Positions 36,501 to 49,151 of a DNA stretch of 64,000 nt are shown piece after piece (within the stretch, counting starts at the first letter, position 1; the number at the start of each line of letters is the position of its first letter). Position numbers and translations under genes: made by a program. The stretch spans positions 27,339,501 through 27,403,500 of the forward strand of contig CM050454.1 of assembly GCA_027563935.2 (NCBI GenBank), in the 5' to 3' direction. The notes beneath the pieces are model-generated. The model worked only from the letters and a program-made list of their open reading frames with translations. It had not been told where the DNA came from and made no database searches. Origin of the DNA: Costus lasius. Its lineage: Eukaryota > Streptophyta > Magnoliopsida > Zingiberales > Costaceae.

Positions 36501-37076
36501 GACGCGAAACCTCACTGTTCTGATTATCGTTGGAGCCGTGTTGTACCCACTCAGTGGGCACGTCCATCTATCTTCAGACGGTGCGGGATTACACCTGCGT
36601 GTTACAGAGAAGGGATTTATCGCTTCTCGTTGCTCAGCATAGCACGTGGTGGTCCAGGGAGTAGGTCGGGTCAGCTTGACCATGTAGGCTACATATGTTG
36701 CGCATATGGTAGCGCATGGAGGCAGCCATCTGTGGGGTCAGAGATTGTGTTGTACCAACTCAGTTGGCACAGTCTGCTGGATTGCCCAGATGAAGGGGAA
36801 TCGCACAGGTAGGCGATTGGCAGGGACTGCCTACCAGAGATTAGTGCTTGTACTCTCTGTGCATCTTATCTCGCCTGAGCGGGACGCGGAGACCAAGTAT
36901 GAAATCTGGATCCCATCTCACTAAAAGAGTTCTACTCTTTCGGGCTGTTTTGCTGGGTTTTTCAGCCAGATAAAATAGTGAGAAAAGGAATCTTTCTTAA
37001 GTCCTGATTGATTCTTAACATTGATACTGACCTTGCTGTTCTTGCATTGTTGTAGATTCCTGCAGCAACGAACACC
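33588..37076 (+). other. C1 leader, interrupted by S2
   Basis: A non-coding leader of about 1.8 kb net. The GC-rich part near 33880-34150 and 35830-36300 resembles C3 and C4. Hairpins CCCACTCAGTGGG (36546-36558) and CCAACTCAGTTGG (36755-36767) are both preceded by TTGTA and followed by CAC. Just before gag (37033-37055) there is a pyrimidine-rich tract ending TTGTTGTAG, a possible splice acceptor. Small frames here are not genes. Confidence 0.7.
34154..35826 (-). repeat. S2: solo copia LTR in the C1 leader, TSD TAATG (1673 bp)
   Basis: Plus-strand ends are TGAAGGGAACC and GGCATACCCCAACA, the inverse of the family LTR. TAATG flanks it at 34149-34153 and 35827-35831, and the leader continues without loss. 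It must be younger than C1. Confidence 0.92.
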
Positions 37077-40000
37077 ATGAGCTTCAATGTGCGATCCCTA
37101 CTGGAAAGGGAGAAGTTTGCTGGGCCGAACTTCTCAGACTGGTTCGGACACCTTAAGATCGTTCTTAAGGCAGAGAGGAAACTGTATGTCCTCGAGACGG
37201 CGATACCGCCTCAGCCCGCTCCGAACGCCGCAAGGGCGGTTCGGGAAGCCTATGAAAAGCACGTCAATGATAGCATTGATGTCGCTTGCCTGATGCTAGC
37301 GTCTATGACGCCACCGCTGCAGCGTCAGCATGAGGATATGTCTGCCATAGACATGATAGCAAACCTCAAGATGCTGTATGCTGCACAGGCGAGGACAGAA
37401 CGCTATAATTTGACAAAGCTGTTCTTTCAGAGCAAACTGGCTGAAGGGAGCCCAGTGGGAGCTCACGTGCTCAAGATGATTGGGCACAAGGAGGCTCTAG
37501 AAAAACTGGGGCATACCATCAACCAGGAGCTTGCTGTAGACATTATTCTGCAGTCTCTTCCGCCTTCTTTCGATGCGTTCATTATTAACTTTAATATGAA
37601 CAAAATCGATTGTACTCCGGCAGAGCTGCTAAATATGCTCTTGACTACTGAGGAAACTCTGAAGGGTAAGCCTTCAACCTCTGTCTTGATGGTTCCTTCG
37701 AGGAACAAGAAGAAGGGGAAGAAGGGCAAGACCCCTGTCAAGAGTTACAGCAAGGCTCTGAAACAGAAGGTTAAGCGGTCCAAGGAATACAGGTGTTTCC
37801 ACTTTGGCCAGCTGGGTCACTGGAAAAAGGACTGTAAAGCGCTCCAAGGAGACAAGAGGGGAAGCCTTGCTTCTGGCTCAGGTATATACGTGACGGAAGT
37901 CATGGTTTCATCTTCTTCTATATCATGGGTGTTGGACACTGCATGTGGAGTTCACATTTGTTCAAATGTACAGGAACTCAAGAGAAGAAGGCAGGTGGGA
38001 CAGCATGAGGTGGACCTACGAGTTGGAAACGGGGCACGGGTTGCTGCTGTTGCTGTAGGAGACTATTTCATCTCTTTGCCATCTGGAATTGTATTAGAAT
38101 TAACAGTTGTTACTTTGTTCCCAGTATTACTAAGAATATTATCTCCATTCCTGCTCTTGTCAGGAAGGGATTTTCCTTTGAATGCAATATTTCAAAGTGT
38201 GTTTTATCTTTAGATAATATTGTTTATGCAACTGGTTCAATTAACAATGGATTATACATGTTGGACATGGAAAATTCTATACAAAATGTTGATATTAAGA
38301 AAGCCAAGAATGCTGATGACAGCACCTTGCTATGGCATAGTCGTTTAGGCCATATTAACAAGAAGCGCATTAAGCGGTTGCATGATCATGGACTGCTTGG
38401 ATCATTCTCCTGTGAGGAGATTGATACATGCAAGGCTTGTTTAATGGGTAAAATGACGAAGTCACCTTTTTCTAACAAAGGTCAAAGGGCTTCAGGTTTA
38501 CTTGACCTTATACACAGTGATGTGTGTGGGCCATTTAGTAAACATGCCAGAGGTGGCTATCAGTACTTCATTACCTTTACTGATGATTTCAGTAGGTATG
38601 GGTATGTCTATCTAATGAGACATAAAAGTGAATCTTTTGACAAGTTCAAAGAGTTCAAGAATGAAGTACAAAATCAGCTAGGCCGAAATATCAAGGCACT
38701 TCGTTCTGATCGAGGTGGAGAATACCTAAGTCGAGAATTTACTGACTATCTGAAGGAGTGTGGGATTATCTCACAGCTCACTCCGCCAGGAACACCGCAA
38801 TGGAATGGTGTGTCCGAAAGGAGAAATAGAACGTTACTTGATATGGTTCGTTCTATGATGAGTCAGGCTACTCTACCTTACTCCTTTTGGGGATTTGCAC
38901 TGGAAACAGCTGCAAAGGTACTAAACCGAGTGCCATCCAAGGCAGTTTCTAAGACGCCATATGAGTTATGGTATGGGAAACAGCCAAGCTTGACATTTAT
39001 CAGGATCTGGGGTTGCGAGGCTTATGTCAAAAAGCTCGCCTCTGGGAAACTAGAGAGCAGATCTGACAAATGTATCTTTGTTGGTTACCCTAAGGAAACT
39101 AAGGGTTATTATTTCTACGATCCCAAAGAGAACAAGGTATTTGTTGCTCGGACGGCTATATTTCTTGAGAAGGAGTTTCTTCTGCAAGAGGCCAGTGGGA
39201 GAGAAATAAAGCTGGATGAGAATCCAGAGGAAGGACAAAGTGCGCAAGCACAGTTGGATGAGCCTGAGCTGGTAGAACAGGTTATTGAACAACCTGAGGC
39301 TCAGATATCACGGGAACCGCAAAGATCGGGAAGGATCCGTCGACAGCCTGAGCGCTATGACGGAGTCTACATCATTGATAATGATGAACCCCTCACTTAT
39401 GCGGATGCGGTCAGTGGACCAGAGTCAGCGAGATGGCTTGAAGCTATGCGCGCCGAGATGGACTCCATGTCAGATAACCAAGTTTGGGATTTGGTTGATC
39501 CGCCTCCGGGAGTTATCCCTATAGGCTGTAAATGGATCTTCAAGAAGAAGATTGACATGGATGGTAACGTGGTTACCTATAAAGGCAGGCTAGTTGCGAA
39601 AGGTTTCAAACAAATCTACGGGATAGATTATGATGAAACTTTCTCACCTGTAGCTATGTTTAAGTCTATTCGGATTCTTTTCGCGATAGCTGCATATTAT
39701 GATTATGAGATTTGGCAAATGGATGTGAAGACAGCTTTCCTTAATGGAAATCTGGATGAGGATGTGTATATGACACAACCAGAAGGTTTCACTAATCCAT
39801 CAGATCGTCATAAGATATGCAAGTTAAAGAAGTCTATTTATGGACTTAAACAAGCATCTAGAAGCTGGAATATTCGTTTTGATGAATCAATCTATGAGTT
39901 TGGTTTCATCAAGAACGAGGATGACCCGTGTGTATATAAGAGGTTTAGTGGGAGCGTAATTACTTTCCTAGTCCTCTACGTCGATGATATCTTGATCATT

Positions 40001-40960
40001 GGAAATGACATTCCTGAAATGCATGCCGTTAAGGCATGGTTAAGGAAATGTTTCCAGATGAAAGATTTAGGAGAAGCAGCCTATGTATTAGGTGTGAAGA
40101 TCTACAGGGATAGATCTAAGATGCTTCTCGGGCTGTGCCAGAGTACTTACATCGATAAAGTCCTGGAGAGATTTCATTTAGAGAATTCTAAAAGAGGATA
40201 TCTTCCAGTCAGACATGGTCTGAATCTTTCGAAGAGTCAGTGTCCACAAACACAGACTGAGAAAGATGAAATGGACAATACGCCTTATGCTTCGGCTATT
40301 GGATCCATTATGTATGCGATGTTGTGTACTCGCCCAGACGTTGCTTACGGGTTAAGCGTGACCAGTCGGTTCCAAAGTAATCCAGGTATGGCGCACTGGA
40401 TTGCAGTCAAGAACATTTTAAAATATCTACGGAGGACCACAGATATGTTCTTGATATATGGTGGTCAGGAAGAACTCAGTATTGAAGGATATACTGACGC
40501 TTCATTCCAGTCAGACCAGGATGATTTCCGATCGCAATCAGGCTATGTTTTTAGCTTGAATGGAGGAGCAGTGGTGTGGAAGAGTTTCAAACAGTCAACT
40601 GTTGCTGATTCCACAACAGAAGCCGAGTATGTTGCAGCCTCGGAAGCATCTAAGGAGGCAGTGTGGATTCGTAAGTTCGTGAGAGAACTTGGTGTTGTTC
40701 CTTCGAGTGCAGATCCTTTGGTTATCTTCTGTGATAACACTGGAGCAATCGCACAAGCAAAGGAACCACGGTCGCACCAGAAGTCCAAGAACATACAGAG
40801 ACGGTTTCACTTGATCAGGGAGATCATAGATCGTGGCGAGATCAAAGTTTGCAAGGTTCATACGGATGACAATCTGGCAGACCCGCTTACCAAGCCTCTG
40901 GCGCAGCAGAAGCATGAGAAGCACTGTAATAACATGGGTTTGAGATTTCTCAACCATTAG
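37077..40960 (+). pseudogene. C1 copia gag-pol, one frameshift
   Basis: ATG at 37077 opens a frame of 378 codons: gag core (AGPNFSDWFGHLKIVLK), a knuckle at 37791-37835 reading CFHFGQLGHWKKDC, so the second zinc Cys is Phe, then protease (LDTACG near 37935). A 1-nt deletion near 38101 breaks the frame before the end of protease. The second frame is open from there to 40960 and holds the integrase zinc motif (WHSRLGH and CKAC), integrase D, D, E residues (HSDVCGPF, RSDRGGEY, NGVSERRN), RT ([14 protein letters not shown] near 39980) and RNase H (YTDASF, TEAEY, CDNTGA). No stop codon other than the frameshift was seen, so this is the least damaged pol here. Confidence 0.95.
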
Positions 40961-40969
40961 ATTAAGTGC

Positions 40970-40980
40970 AAGTGGGAGAT
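40970..40980 (+). promoter_or_regulatory. C1 polypurine tract
   Basis: AAGTGGGAGAT immediately before the 3' LTR, the plus-strand primer. Confidence 0.8.
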
Positions 40981-42660
40981 TGTTGGGGTATGCCCTTAAG
41001 CCTAATGTTTGAGGCCTTGGGATTGTAACAGTATCATTTGTATAAACTTATATGTTTATAAAGGCATGGTTGTTATTCAGTTAGCTACATTGTCTGCAAC
41101 AATATATATGTTCTTCTGAATAATGTCTCAAAGCTGTTCAGCTAGGCTGACATGCAGTTAAGTCCTTAATCGAGATATCTTGGTGAACATGAGACAGCCT
41201 TGATATGGTTAACACTAATATGTGTTCTAATCTTATAGGATGCTTCGAGCATGGAATAAGATGTAGACTCATGGGTACATTGGATGTACTGGACTGACCC
41301 TACTAGGATGTTCAATTGTTTGTCACAGTGTGAATAATCCTTGATTGCAACAAGTGGCACATTTCCTCTGACTTGAGATCACTTGTGTTTCCTAAATGAT
41401 GATTGTCATTGTTTTGAGGTAGTTCAATATCATTTGAAACATAATGATTATAGACTATCTTGGATAATGAGCTTGAATCAGGTTAGGGCACTAGTGATAG
41501 ACATAGGATTGCCGTCTCCTTGTTTAAGGAGTGTGATGTTCTAAAGGGGCCCCCCTGGATGGGATGATTGAGAAAGTGTATGGCCATACCCAGGTGACTA
41601 TGTTCATCTGATCTAATCATGCTTGTCATATTGGAGTTACAAGCTTGACACGCTTGTCCAATAAGAACATCCAGTGGCAAAGGAAATATGTATGCTTAGT
41701 GAGTTGAATTCACACTTGTACTGTGGTTTGGGTGTAGTCTTGGAAGACTCTTTCCTTTATATCGGGAGACAGTGATGTGTTGCTAGATACCCCTCACTGA
41801 TCGTGATAACGTGAGTTATCGTTACCGACATTTAAAGGAAACCCTCAGGGTCGCACAATTTGATGATATGGCTTACTTAAGTCAGATCGTGTGGACTGAA
41901 TTATTTGGGTTCAGTTTAAAGGGATTTAATCTCTGATTGTAAGTGAGATCTGGTCTGATCATGTTTGATTGATTAGGGCTTGAGATCGGTAAGCTTCGAT
42001 CGAGAGAATGGATGCTAAATCAGTTAGATCAGGAGCATCAAGAGATCGACGGTCAGATCAAGAACCTAAGTGTTTATTATGGTCTGGACTGGTTGCTTGG
42101 TTTATTTGGTTATTGAAAACCAAATTCAAATGAACCGGCTCATGGATGAGCGCTTGGTTTAAAGAATAGAGAGGAAAAATGCGATTGGTTCGAAATGCAT
42201 GAACACATGATCGCATGAAAGAGTAAGTTGGCTATTTTTAGCAACCACGCCTCCATGTCTTATGGGGAGCGCATCTCTTGTCGCCGCACTTCTATTCCCG
42301 TCGCCTTCTCTCATGTGGAACCTCTGCTTCACGCTTTTGAAGAGTCGAGGACTAAGCAAGCAAGTTTCTCTCATTCCCTCCATACGAAGGACTCCTTGAA
42401 GATTTGCTAGCACAAAGTCGCCAAGGAAGTAGTCGCCTTCTCATTGTGTGTGTCATCTAAGGAGAAGAGGCACTTGCGTCTTTGATTCCAAGACACCATC
42501 AAACCGATGGCAATGGTATGGTTCTATCTCTTGTGCAATCGGTTTTAAGTTGATTATAATGCATGCATCAAAAGATCCTAGAAACCCCCTTTCCGCTGCT
42601 TAAACGAAAAATACATGCGCCTATCTAGGGTTTCGCCCCCCTTTGTTAGGGGATCTTTCA
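40981..42660 (+). repeat. C1 3' LTR (1680 bp)
   Basis: Full-length partner of 31896-33572, with the same ends, flanked by the purine tract and TSD GCGAC. Confidence 0.94.
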
Positions 42661-44292
42661 GCGACTCCATTAGATTTTTCTGTGCGCCTATTTTAAATAC
42701 TTAGACGGGTTAGCAGTTTTGAAATCGTTTGTCAAGTCTGAACCCAACAGCCTAACCAGACTATCTGACAGCCTGGATGGGCGGCTGGATAGCACTTGTG
42801 CGCAAGACGTACAGGTGGCTATAATCCGACTGCGGAAGGGCGTGTAGTGATGTCTGTTTGAGGCAAAAAGATGAACGATCATGATACTGGCCCGGGGTCG
42901 CACCCGCTTGCCGGGATTCATGGATGTTCAGCCCTTAAGGCATGCATAGTCGATCATTGGGTCGACGCTAGTCAGTTACGACTTGGTACATGCAAGGACA
43001 GTGGGTCTGACTTGTCCTGACGAGTGGATACTTGTTAATGGACCGTTGTAGGGTAGTAGGGCACATAAGGAAATAAAATTGATGCCATATATTTTTCTTT
43101 CACGTGTTGTACATGTTTTACATGTTGCCATGAATGATTGGACTCGAGTCGAGTAAATTGAGTGTTTATTTAATCTTATGTGGGCTGCCCTTTTTGTATG
43201 CTGTGCTGGGGCCTGCGAGCCTGGAAATTAATATTTTTGATGTGATCTGCGAGTCACAATTGATTTATTTGAATAATGTATAAATGACCTGCGTGTCAAT
43301 CCATGTCTAGATAGCTTTAAATGTAATTTCATCAGACATGAGCACACAGCACATATGGCAGAAGCGTTTGCAGCAATTGGTTTCACTAAGTGGGTGGTCT
43401 AGAGTTTGACTCTAGAACAGGCGCATTCTGTCTGGTGGGCGCATTTAGGCTACAGATGGCGTTTGGGCCGCATGAGGTACAAGAATGCCATAAAGAGCTC
43501 AAGTGAAGTGCTTGTTTCTACAAGTCAAACTAGGGTTTTACTTATTTTTATGGGCGTTTACCACATAAGATAATTGTGCTTTCTATTTACTGTTTTAAGT
43601 AATATTAGCACATGTATGTTTTATTCTTCTGCTATCACAATAGGCTTTGCATGATAGTAAGAAGATAAAAGACCGATAAAATCCAACGTCAATATCAAGT
43701 TTTCAATTGCCTTCTGACGCGAAACCTCGCTGTTCTGACTATCGTTGGGGCCGTGTTGTACCTACTTAGTGGGCACGCCCAGCTATCTTCAGACGGTGTG
43801 AGATTACACCTACATGCTACAGAGAAGGGATTTATCGCTTCTCGTTGCTCAGCATAGCACGTGGTGGTCCAGGAAGTCGGTCAGGTCAGCTTGACCATAT
43901 AGGCTATATGTTGAGCATATGATAGCTATATGGAGGCAGCCATCTGAGGAATCAGAGATTGTGTTGTACCAACTCAGTTGGCACAGTCTTCTGGATTACC
44001 TAGATGAAGGGGAATCGCACGGGTTGGCGAGTGGCATGGATTGCCTACCAGTGATTAGTGCTTGGGCTCTCTGTGCATCTTATCTTGCCTGAGCGGGACG
44101 CGGAGATCAAGTGTGAAATCTGGATCCCATCTCACTAAAAGAGTTTCACTCTTTCGGGCTTTTTATTGGATTTTCAGTCAGATAAAATAGTGAGAAAAAG
44201 GAATCACTCTTAAGTCCTGGAATGATTCTAACATGGTTGCTGACCTTGTTGTTCTTGCTATGTTGTAGATTCCTGTAGCAACGAACACCACA
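42661..44292 (+). other. C3 leader, main part
   Basis: Bases 42666-44292 align with the C1 and C4 leaders. Hairpin 1 (43761-43773) reads CCTACTTAGTGGG; its changed bases still allow pairing through a G-U pair. Hairpin 2 (43969-43981) is the unchanged CCAACTCAGTTGG. A pyrimidine-rich tract ending TGTTGTAG lies just before gag (about 44268). No gene is seen. Confidence 0.72.
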
Positions 44293-47200
44293 GGGCTCAA
44301 CTTGCGATCCATATTAGAAAAAGAGAAGTTTGCTGGGCCAAACTTCTCAGACTGGTACAGACAGCTGAGGATTGTCCTTAAAGCTGAGAGGAAGCTGTAC
44401 GTCCTTGAGTCGGCAATACCGGCTCAACCCGCTGCGAACGCCATAAGGGCGGTTCGAGATGCTTATGAAAAGCACGTCAGTGATAGTACTGATGTCGCTT
44501 GCCTTATGCTTGCGTCAATGACGCCCGAGCTCCAGCGTCAACATGAGGATTTATCTGCTATTGATATTATAGCAAATCTAAAATTGCTGTATGCTGCTCA
44601 GGCAAGGACAGAACGCTATAACTTGACGAAACTTTTCTTTCATAGCAAGCTGGCTGAAGGGAGTCCAGTCGGAGCTCACGTACTCAAAATGATAGGGTAC
44701 AAAGAAGCTCTAGAGAAACTGGGTCATACCATCAATCAAGAACTTGTTGTAGACATCATCTTGTAGTCTCTTCCAGCTTCTTTCGATGCGTTCATCATTA
44801 ATTTCAATATGAACAAAATCGACTGTACTCCGGCAGAATTATTGAATATGCTCTACACAACAGAGCAGACTCTTGAGAAGGGAAAGCCTTCATCCTCTGT
44901 CTTGATGGTTCCTTCTGGGAATAAGAAGAAGGGGAAGAAGGGCAAAACCCCTATCAAGAGCTACAACAAGGCTTTGAAACAAAAGGTGAAGCGGTCAAAG
45001 GACAACAGATGCTTCCATTGTGGCCAGCTGGGTCACTGGAAGAAGGACTGTAGAGCGCTCCGAGGAGAGAAGAAGGGAAGCAAGCCTTCCACTTCTGGCT
45101 CAGGTATTTTCGTGACTGAAGTCATGGTTGCTTCTTCTATTTCATGGGTGTTGGAAACTGCAAGTGGAGTTCACATTTGTTCAAATGTGCAGGAACTCAA
45201 GAGAAGAAGACAGGTGGGACAGCATGAGGTGGACCTACGAGTTGGAAACGGGGCACGAGTTGCTGCTGTTGCTGTAGGAGAATATTACATCTCTTTACCA
45301 TCTGGATTTGTATTAGAACTTGACAATTGTTATTTTGTACCAAGCATAACAAAGAATATTAATTCTATTCCTACTCTTGTCAGGAAAGGTTTTTCATTTG
45401 AATGCAAAACTTCACAGTGCTGTATTTCATATGATAATATTGTTTATGCAACTGGGTCGATTAACAATGGGTTATACATGTTGGACATGGAATGTTCTGT
45501 ACAACAAATTGATAATAAGAAAGCCAAGTATGCTGATAACAGCACCTTGTTATGGCATAGTCGTCTAGGCCATATTAACAAGAAGCGCATTAAGCGGTTG
45601 CATGACCATGGACTGCTGGGATCATTCTCCTGTGAGAAGCTTGATACATGCAAAGCTTGTTTAATGGGCAAGATGACGAAGACTCCTTTTTCTAATAAGG
45701 GTGAAAGGGCTCCAAGTTTACTTGACCTTATTCACAGTGATGTGTGTGGGCCATTTAGTAAACATGCCAGAGTTGGGTATTCATACTTCATTACTTTTAT
45801 TGATGATTTCAGTAGATATGGTTATGTCTATTTAATGAGACATAAGAGTGAATCTTTTGACAAGTTCAAAGAATTCAAAAATGAAGTACAGAATCAGTTA
45901 GGCCGAAATATCAAGGCACTTCGATCAGATCGAGGTGGAGAATACTTGAGTCGTGAGTTTACTGACTATTTGAAAGAGTGTGGGATCATCTCACAGCTCC
46001 CTCCGCCAGGAACACCGCAATGGAATGGTGTGTCCGAGAGGAGGAATCGAACCTTATTGGATATGATTCGTTCTATGATGAGTCAGGCTACTCTACCTTA
46101 CTCCTTTTGGGGATTTGCACTGGAAACAGCTGCAAAGGTGCTAAACCGAGTGCCATCCAAGGCCGTTTCAAAGACACCATATGAGTTATGGTATGGGAAA
46201 CAGCCGAGCTTGACATTTATCAAAATCTGGGGTTGCGAAGCTTATGTCAAAAAGCTCGCCTCAGGGAAACTGGACAGCAGATCTGATAAATGCATATTTG
46301 TCGGATACCCTAAAGAAACTAAGGGTTATTATTTCTACAATCCCAAGGAGAATAAAGTATTTATTGCTCGAACGGCTATTTTTCTTGAGAAAGAGTTTCT
46401 TCTGCAAGAGGCCAGTGGGAGAGAAATAAAACTGGATGAAATTCCAGAAGAGGGACAAAGTAGTCAAGCACACTTGGATAAGCCTGAGCCAATAGATCAG
46501 GGTAATGTTCAACCTAAGGCTCAGACATCACGGGAACCGTGTAGATCGGGAAGGATTCGTCGTCAGCCTGAGCGCTATGACGGAGTCTACATCATTAATG
46601 ATGAACCCCTCACCTATGCGGATGCGGTCAGTGGACCGGAGTCAACAAAATGGATTGAAGCTATGCGAGCCGAGATGGACTCCATGTCAGATAACCAAGT
46701 ATGGAATTTGGTTGATCCGCCTCCGGGAGTAATCCCTGTAGGCTGTAAGTGGATCTTCAAAAGGAAGACAGACATGGATGGTAACGTAGTTACCTATAAG
46801 GGCAGACTAGTTGTGAAAGGTTTCAAACAAATATACGGGATAGATTATGATGAAACTTTCTCTCCTATAGCCATGTTCAAGTCCATTCGAATTATTCTCG
46901 CGATAGCAGCATATTTTGATTATGAGATCTGGCAAATGGATGTGAAAACCGCTTTCCTTAACAGAAAACTGGAAGAGGATGTGTATATGACACAACCTGA
47001 AGGTTTCATCAACCCGTCAGAAGGTCATAAAATATGCAAATTAAAGAAGTCCAGTTATGGACTAAAACAAGCATCGAGAAGCTGGAATCTTCATTTTGAT
47101 GAATCAGTTTCTGAATTTGGTTTCATCAAAAATGAAGATGACCCGTGTGTATATAAAAGGTTTAGTGGGACCGTGATTACTTTCCTAGTCCTCTACGTCG

Positions 47201-47468
47201 ATGATATTTTAATCATTGGAAACGATATTCCTGAACTGCATGCAGTCAAGGCATGGTTAAGAAAATGTTTCCAAATGAAAGATTTGGGAGAAGCAGCCTA
47301 TATACTAGGCGTGGAGATCTATAGAGATAGATCTAATAGGCTTCTCGGGCTGTGCCAGCGTACTTACATCGATAAGGTCCTGGAAAGATTCCATTTAGAA
47401 AATTCTAAAAGAGGTTATCTTCCAGTCAGACATGGTCTGAATCTTTCAAAGAGCTAGTGTCCTCAAAC
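44293..47468 (+). pseudogene. C3 copia gag-pol, first part
   Basis: The gag frame is recognisable from LNLRSILEKEKF but has ACC-ACA where C1/C4 have ACC-ATG, so no start codon is visible. A TAG at 44764-44766 replaces the CAG of C1. The knuckle CFHCGQLGHWKKDC (about 45010-45052) is intact. The protease reads LETASG near 45150, so the catalytic Asp is Glu. Integrase and RT (YVDD near 47195) are open in one 882-codon frame. A TAG at 47455-47457 replaces CAG at the RT/RNase H border, shortly before the C4 insertion. Confidence 0.92.
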
Positions 47469-49137
47469 TGTTGGGGTATGCCCTTAAGGCTAATGTTTGA
47501 GGCCTTGGGTTTGTATCGGTATCATGTAATAAACTGTTATGTTTATAAAGGCATGGTTATTATTCAGTTAGCTACATTGTCTGCTGCAATATATATGTTC
47601 TTCTGAATAATGTCTCAAAGCTGTTCAGCTAGGCTGACAGGCAATAAAGTCCTTAGTCGATATATCTTGGTGAACATGAGACAGCCTTGATATGGTTAAG
47701 ACTAATATGTGTTCTAGTCTTATGGGATGCTTCGAGCATGGAATAAGATGTAGACTCATGGGTACATTGGATGTACTGGACAGACCCTACTAGGATATTC
47801 AATTGTTTGTCACAATGTGAGTAATCCTTGAATATGACAAGTGTCACATTTCCTCTGACTTGAGATCACTTATGTTTCTAAATGATGATTGTCATTGTTT
47901 TGAGGTAGTACAATATCATTTGAAACATAATGATTATAAACTATCTTGGATGGTGAGCTTGAGTCATGTTAGGGCACTAGTGATAGACATAGGATTGCCG
48001 TCTCCTTGTTTAAGGAGTGTGATGTTCTTAAGGGGCCCCCTGGATGAGATGATTGAGAAAGTGTATGGCCATACCCAGGTGACTATGTTCATCTGATCTA
48101 ATCATGCTCATCATATTGGAGTTACAAGCTTGACACGCTTGTCCAATAAGAACATCCAGTGGCAAAGGAAATATGTATGCTTTGTGAGTTGATTCACACT
48201 TGTGCTGTTTATGGGTGTAGTCTTGGAAGACTCTTTCCTTTATATCGGGAGACAGTGATGTGTTGCTAGATACCCATCACTGATCGTGATAACGTGAGTT
48301 ATCGTTACCGACATTTAAAGGAAACCCTCAGGGTCGCACAATTTGATGATATGGCTTACTTAAGTCAGATCGTGTGGACTGAATTGTTTGGGTTCAGTTT
48401 AAAGGGATTTAATCTCTGATTGTAAGTGAGATCTGGTCTGATCATGTTTGATTGATTGGGGCTTGAGATCGGTAAGCTTCGATCGAGAGATTGGATGCTG
48501 GATCGGTGAGATCAGGAGCATCGAGAGATCAACGGTCAGATCAAGTACCTTAGGGTTTAATGTGATCTGGACTAATTGCTTGGGTTAATTGGTCTATGAA
48601 CCAGACCTAATTGAACCGGCTCTAGATATGAGCGCTTGGTTCAAAGTAGAGAGAAAAATGCGATTGGTTCATGAGCGCATGAACACATGATCGCATGAAA
48701 GAGAGGTTGGCTATTTTTAGTAACCACGCCTCCATGTCTTGAGTGGAGCGCATCTCTTGTCGTCAAAACCCCTCTATTCTCGTCGCCCTCGTGTGTGGAA
48801 CTTTCGTTCACGCCTTAGAGACTCGAGGATCAAGGAAGCAAGAACTCTCTCTTCCCTTCAAATGATCAAGACACCTTGGACGATCCTTGCTAGCACAAGG
48901 AGCATCAAGGAAGGAGCACATCTTCATCTTGTGTGCGAGACTTTGGAGAAGAGGCGCTTGCAACTTTTGCTTCCAAGGCGCCATCTAGAAATGGCTATGG
49001 TATGAATCATTTTTATTCATGCAGAGTTTATAAGTTGATCATAATACATGCTAAGCGATTTGAAAGCCCTAGATTCCGCTAGATTTTTGTTGCGCCTCCT
49101 GTTAGGGTTTTCGCCCCCCTTGTATGGGGTTCTTTCA
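47469..49137 (+). repeat. C4 5' LTR (1669 bp)
   Basis: Ends TGTTGGGGTATGCCC and GGGGTTCTTTCA. It is followed by the primer site. Confidence 0.95.
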
Positions 49138-49151
49138 AATGGTATCAGAGG
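49138..49151 (+). promoter_or_regulatory. C4 primer binding site
   Basis: AATGGTATCAGAGG follows the LTR; one base differs from ATTGGTATCAGAGC at each end, and the core is intact. Confidence 0.85.

Larger units (their letters stand above)
31896..42660 (+). mobile_element. C1: complete copia element, TSD GCGAC
   Basis: LTRs at 31896-33572 and 40981-42660 bracket primer site, leader, gag-pol and polypurine tract. GCGAC at 31891-31895 and 42661-42665 is the TSD. The leader holds solo LTR S2; without it the element is about 9.1 kb, the size of C2 and C4. The LTRs differ at about 15 positions by eye (about 0.9 percent). Gag-pol has one frameshift and an altered zinc knuckle. Confidence 0.95.
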
